Shown piece after piece: positions 62,255 through 64,000 of a DNA stretch of 64,000 nucleotides. Origin of the DNA: Sphingobacteriaceae bacterium (GTDB lineage Bacteria; Bacteroidota; Bacteroidia; Sphingobacteriales; Sphingobacteriaceae); NCBI GenBank assembly GCA_017745075.1, contig JAGIAD010000003.1:1-64000 (forward strand), in the 5' to 3' direction. The position numbers were made by a program, and so were the translations under genes. The notes under the pieces are model-generated. The model saw nothing but the letters and a program-made list of their open reading frames with translations. It was not told the origin of the DNA and did no database searches. Position 1 is the first letter of the stretch; each line of letters opens with the position of its first letter.

Positions 62255-62363
62255 CGTCATTGCGAGGCTGGATATGAGCGAGCCGAAGCAATCTTTTGAT
62301 AATAAATTACATGATAGATTGCTTCACTCCTGCGCAAACCTCCTTCTTCAGTTCGCAATGACG
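62255..62363. repeat. Palindromic repeat, family D (CGTCATTGCGAGG...TCGCAATGACG)
   Basis: CGTCATTGCGAGGCTGGATA and GAAGCAATCT are answered by AGATTGCTTC and TTCGCAATGACG, a 109-bp imperfect hairpin between dapA and the acetyltransferase gene. It is a common type of intergenic repeat in Bacteroidota and other bacteria. The 60-codon frame inside it is not a gene. Confidence 0.85.
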
Positions 62364-62437
62364 AATCCCCAAACTCACGTTGAATAATAGCCTGTTTTTT
62401 TAAATGGCCGGGCATTAACCATAGAGGACTGTAGGTC

Positions 62438-62479
62438 AAAAAAAAGAGCTTCGAATAATATATTCGAAGCTCTTTTTTT
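62438..62479. terminator. Bidirectional terminator between dapA and the GNAT gene
   Basis: An A7 run, GAGCTTCGAATA, then TATTCGAAGCTC and a T7 run: a perfect stem usable from both strands, placed in the convergent gap. Confidence 0.88.
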
Positions 62480-62483
62480 CTTA

Positions 62484-62966
62484 TCAGGCAATCAACTTAT
62501 TTCTTCTTTCCAGTAACAGGTTATCCTGCCAGACGCCTTTTGCTTTACCAATTTTTTCCCGGTACCCCACTACCCTGAAGCCGGCTTTTTCATGAATTTT
62601 TAATGAGGCCGAATTCTGAAGGAAAATCCCTGCCTGAAGCATCCAGATTCCTTTCTTCTCACTTTCTGTAATCAAAGCATTTAATAGAGAGGAGCCAATA
62701 CCCTGCCCCTTATAGCCGTGTTTAACGTATATTTCGATTTCTCCAACACCGCCAACATCATAATTAGCTACTACCGGTAAAAGTGCACACCACCCAACAA
62801 TTTCTTTACCACGGCGAACTACAAACCTGCAGGCTTTAAGATGCGATGAATCCCAATCTTTCCATGACATTTCTGGTGTTCTGAAACTTGCGGTTCCAGT
62901 AGCGATACCTTCTTGATAGATAGCTTTAACTTCTTCCCAATCTGTTGAACGCATTATTTTCATCAT
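62484..62966 (-). CDS. GNAT N-acetyltransferase, phosphinothricin-acetyltransferase-like
   Basis: A 160-aa protein with DWEEVKAIYQEGIATGTASF at the N-terminus, WCALLPVVANYDVGGVGEIE, the acetyl-CoA loop YVKHGYKGQGIGSSLLNALI, and ASLKIHEKAGFRVVGYREKI. This order matches the Pat/YncA-type GNATs that acetylate amino-acid-like compounds. The true substrate is unknown. The start is uncertain between two ATGs, 62966 and 62963. Confidence 0.83.
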   Translation of the reverse strand: MMKIMRSTDWEEVKAIYQEGIATGTASFRTPEMSWKDWDSSHLKACRFVVRRGKEIVGWCALLPVVANYDVGGVGEIEIYVKHGYKGQGIGSSLLNALITESEKKGIWMLQAGIFLQNSASLKIHEKAGFRVVGYREKIGKAKGVWQDNLLLERRNKLIA

Positions 62967-63139
62967 AGTCTAAATTAATTTAGCCAGTATTACCCTTTGA
63001 AATTTATGTTTTACTACACTAAATTAGCCAAACATGCGCCATCTGGTAAATAATACAGAAACAAGTTTGTCCTGTATTATAAATCAACACAATAATGCAA
63101 TAAAAAGGACCATTAGAATACATTTTTGTAACAGGAACG

Positions 63140-64000
63140 TTAATTTAAGGCGCTATTATTTAGATTTTTCGAATATTCAATAGGACTCATGCCTACCCGC
63201 TTTTTAAATGCATTGTAAAAGGCACTACGGGAAGAAAAACCTGCACTATAAGCCAATGCTTCTAAAGTGAAATTTTGTATAATATCAGGATTCCGGATTC
63301 TTTCTTTGACCCAGTTTACACGGTATTGATTAATATAATCAATAAAACTATTATTGAAATAGCTGTTTAAAACAATAGAAAGCTTATGACTGCTCAATCC
63401 AATCTCTTTAGCAAGAGACTGGAGCCTGATATCTTTATGCCTGAATGATTGATTTTTATGAATATGAACTTCTAACTTTTGGCCCCACTCTTCTAACTCT
63501 TTACGACGGTCTGTAAGCCCCGAAAAACTTTTCTTGATGGATAATAATGTTGAAGTTTTAACATTTAACAAAGAAGCAACCAGGTTTAAAGGCAGCCGGT
63601 CTAAATAACCCGGGTTGGTTTTAGCAAAATACAGGTAGCGTTCTTTTGCATTGCCAACACGAATAATATGGGCCCTTTGCTGTGCATCTCTATAATATTT
63701 CTCCAAAATAACTCTGAATATATAATTGAGATCGAAATGATACGCAAAAAGGCGGTTAAGTTCATTATTGTGTATGGCCAACAATTCGGTATCTTCAACA
63801 GCAACAACATATTCCTGAGAATATCCTGATCCGTGAAGACCGGATATAGAACTCACAAAATCGTTTTCAACCGAAATATAGGTGGTTATCTTTTGTTTAT
63901 TGTGAGTAGTGCAGCCCATCAGGGTACCTTTAACAATGAGGTAAATATATTCGCATACTTCATCCTCATTAAAGAGTACCTGATCTTTTTTTATCCTGAG
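63140..64000 (-). CDS. Cyclic-nucleotide-binding-like/AraC fusion regulator (5' end beyond the window)
   Basis: The reading frame stays open on the minus strand to the last base, so the ATG at 63919 is internal. The residues before it (KKDQVLFNEDEVCEYIYLIV then KGTLMGCTTH) are the beta-roll of a cNMP-binding domain, continued by EYVVAVEDTELLAIHNNELN. The C-terminal part (about the last 100 residues) is an AraC HTH: LQSLAKEIGLSSHKLSIVLN and EALAYSAGFSSRSAFYNAFK with KRVGMSPIEYS. So a Crp-like sensor is joined to an AraC DNA-binding domain instead of a winged helix. At least 287 codons are present; the start lies outside. Confidence 0.85.
   Translation of the reverse strand, partial: LRIKKDQVLFNEDEVCEYIYLIVKGTLMGCTTHNKQKITTYISVENDFVSSISGLHGSGYSQEYVVAVEDTELLAIHNNELNRLFAYHFDLNYIFRVILEKYYRDAQQRAHIIRVGNAKERYLYFAKTNPGYLDRLPLNLVASLLNVKTSTLLSIKKSFSGLTDRRKELEEWGQKLEVHIHKNQSFRHKDIRLQSLAKEIGLSSHKLSIVLNSYFNNSFIDYINQYRVNWVKERIRNPDIIQNFTLEALAYSAGFSSRSAFYNAFKKRVGMSPIEYSKNLNNSALN

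Noticed and set aside
62257..62439. 60-codon frame on the minus strand
   Set aside because: It is made of the palindromic repeat at 62255-62363.

Overview
The window looks like a chromosomal segment from a member of the Bacteroidota, most likely Sphingobacteriaceae (Pedobacter-like). The evidence is the AT-rich DNA, promoters of the TAnnTTTG type, TonB-dependent receptors with a carboxypeptidase-like N-terminal domain, a PorP/SprF protein next to gliding-motility C-terminal-domain proteins, a LytS/LytTR pair, and many palindromic intergenic repeats. No tRNA, rRNA or CRISPR array was found. The species assignment is inference.

Layout. 0.1-8 kb: small envelope genes (lipoproteins, YihY, an outer-membrane barrel, a TPR protein). 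A membrane-anchored LuxR-type regulator and a DUF4199 protein lie between two arrays of a 115-bp palindromic repeat. 8-14.5 kb: a GH78 alpha-L-rhamnosidase, riboflavin synthase, a PccA-type biotin carboxylase and threonine aldolase. 14.6-20 kb: a central sugar-metabolism locus with a BadF-type kinase, a Nudix-fold regulator with a degenerate Nudix box, the operon pfkA / degenerate BadF paralogue / gapA, and a promoter with a structured non-coding transcript. The same palindrome, GTGTA-N5-TACAC, occurs in the kinase, pfkA and non-coding-RNA promoter regions and again upstream of the GH31/glgB pair at 37.4 kb. This suggests one local glycolysis/glucan regulon.

20-25.7 kb: a GAF histidine kinase, two unknown membrane or secreted proteins, a DeoR regulator divergent from a deoxyribonucleotidase with twin operators, a Crp-like regulator coupled to a Gly/Cys-rich small protein, and a region-2-only sigma-like protein. 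25.8-31 kb: a PorP/SprF plus secreted adhesin locus (type IX secretion). 31.2-40.4 kb: an ATPase fused to a nuclease-like domain with hairpin repeats upstream, then glgB, a GH31 alpha-glucosidase and a large TonB receptor.

40.6-50.2 kb: a penicillin-acylase-family enzyme, a LuxE-like protein, then what I consider the most interesting system: a tightly packed minus-strand operon merC / 54-aa lipoprotein / ABC ATPase / FtsX-type permease / three DUF3299-like CxxCG proteins / Zur-like regulator. It is divergent from a COG0523 metallochaperone GTPase. Two GCAA-N5-TTGC palindromes sit on the two opposing promoters. This resembles a zinc-starvation response.

50.3-64 kb: a LytS/LytTR pair, an outer-membrane receptor, tyrS, an AcpH-like protein, a secreted protein, ligA, a GxxExxY gene flanked by inverted repeats with a decayed duplicate of its 3' end, dapA, a GNAT acetyltransferase, and a cyclic-nucleotide-domain/AraC fusion that runs off the right edge.
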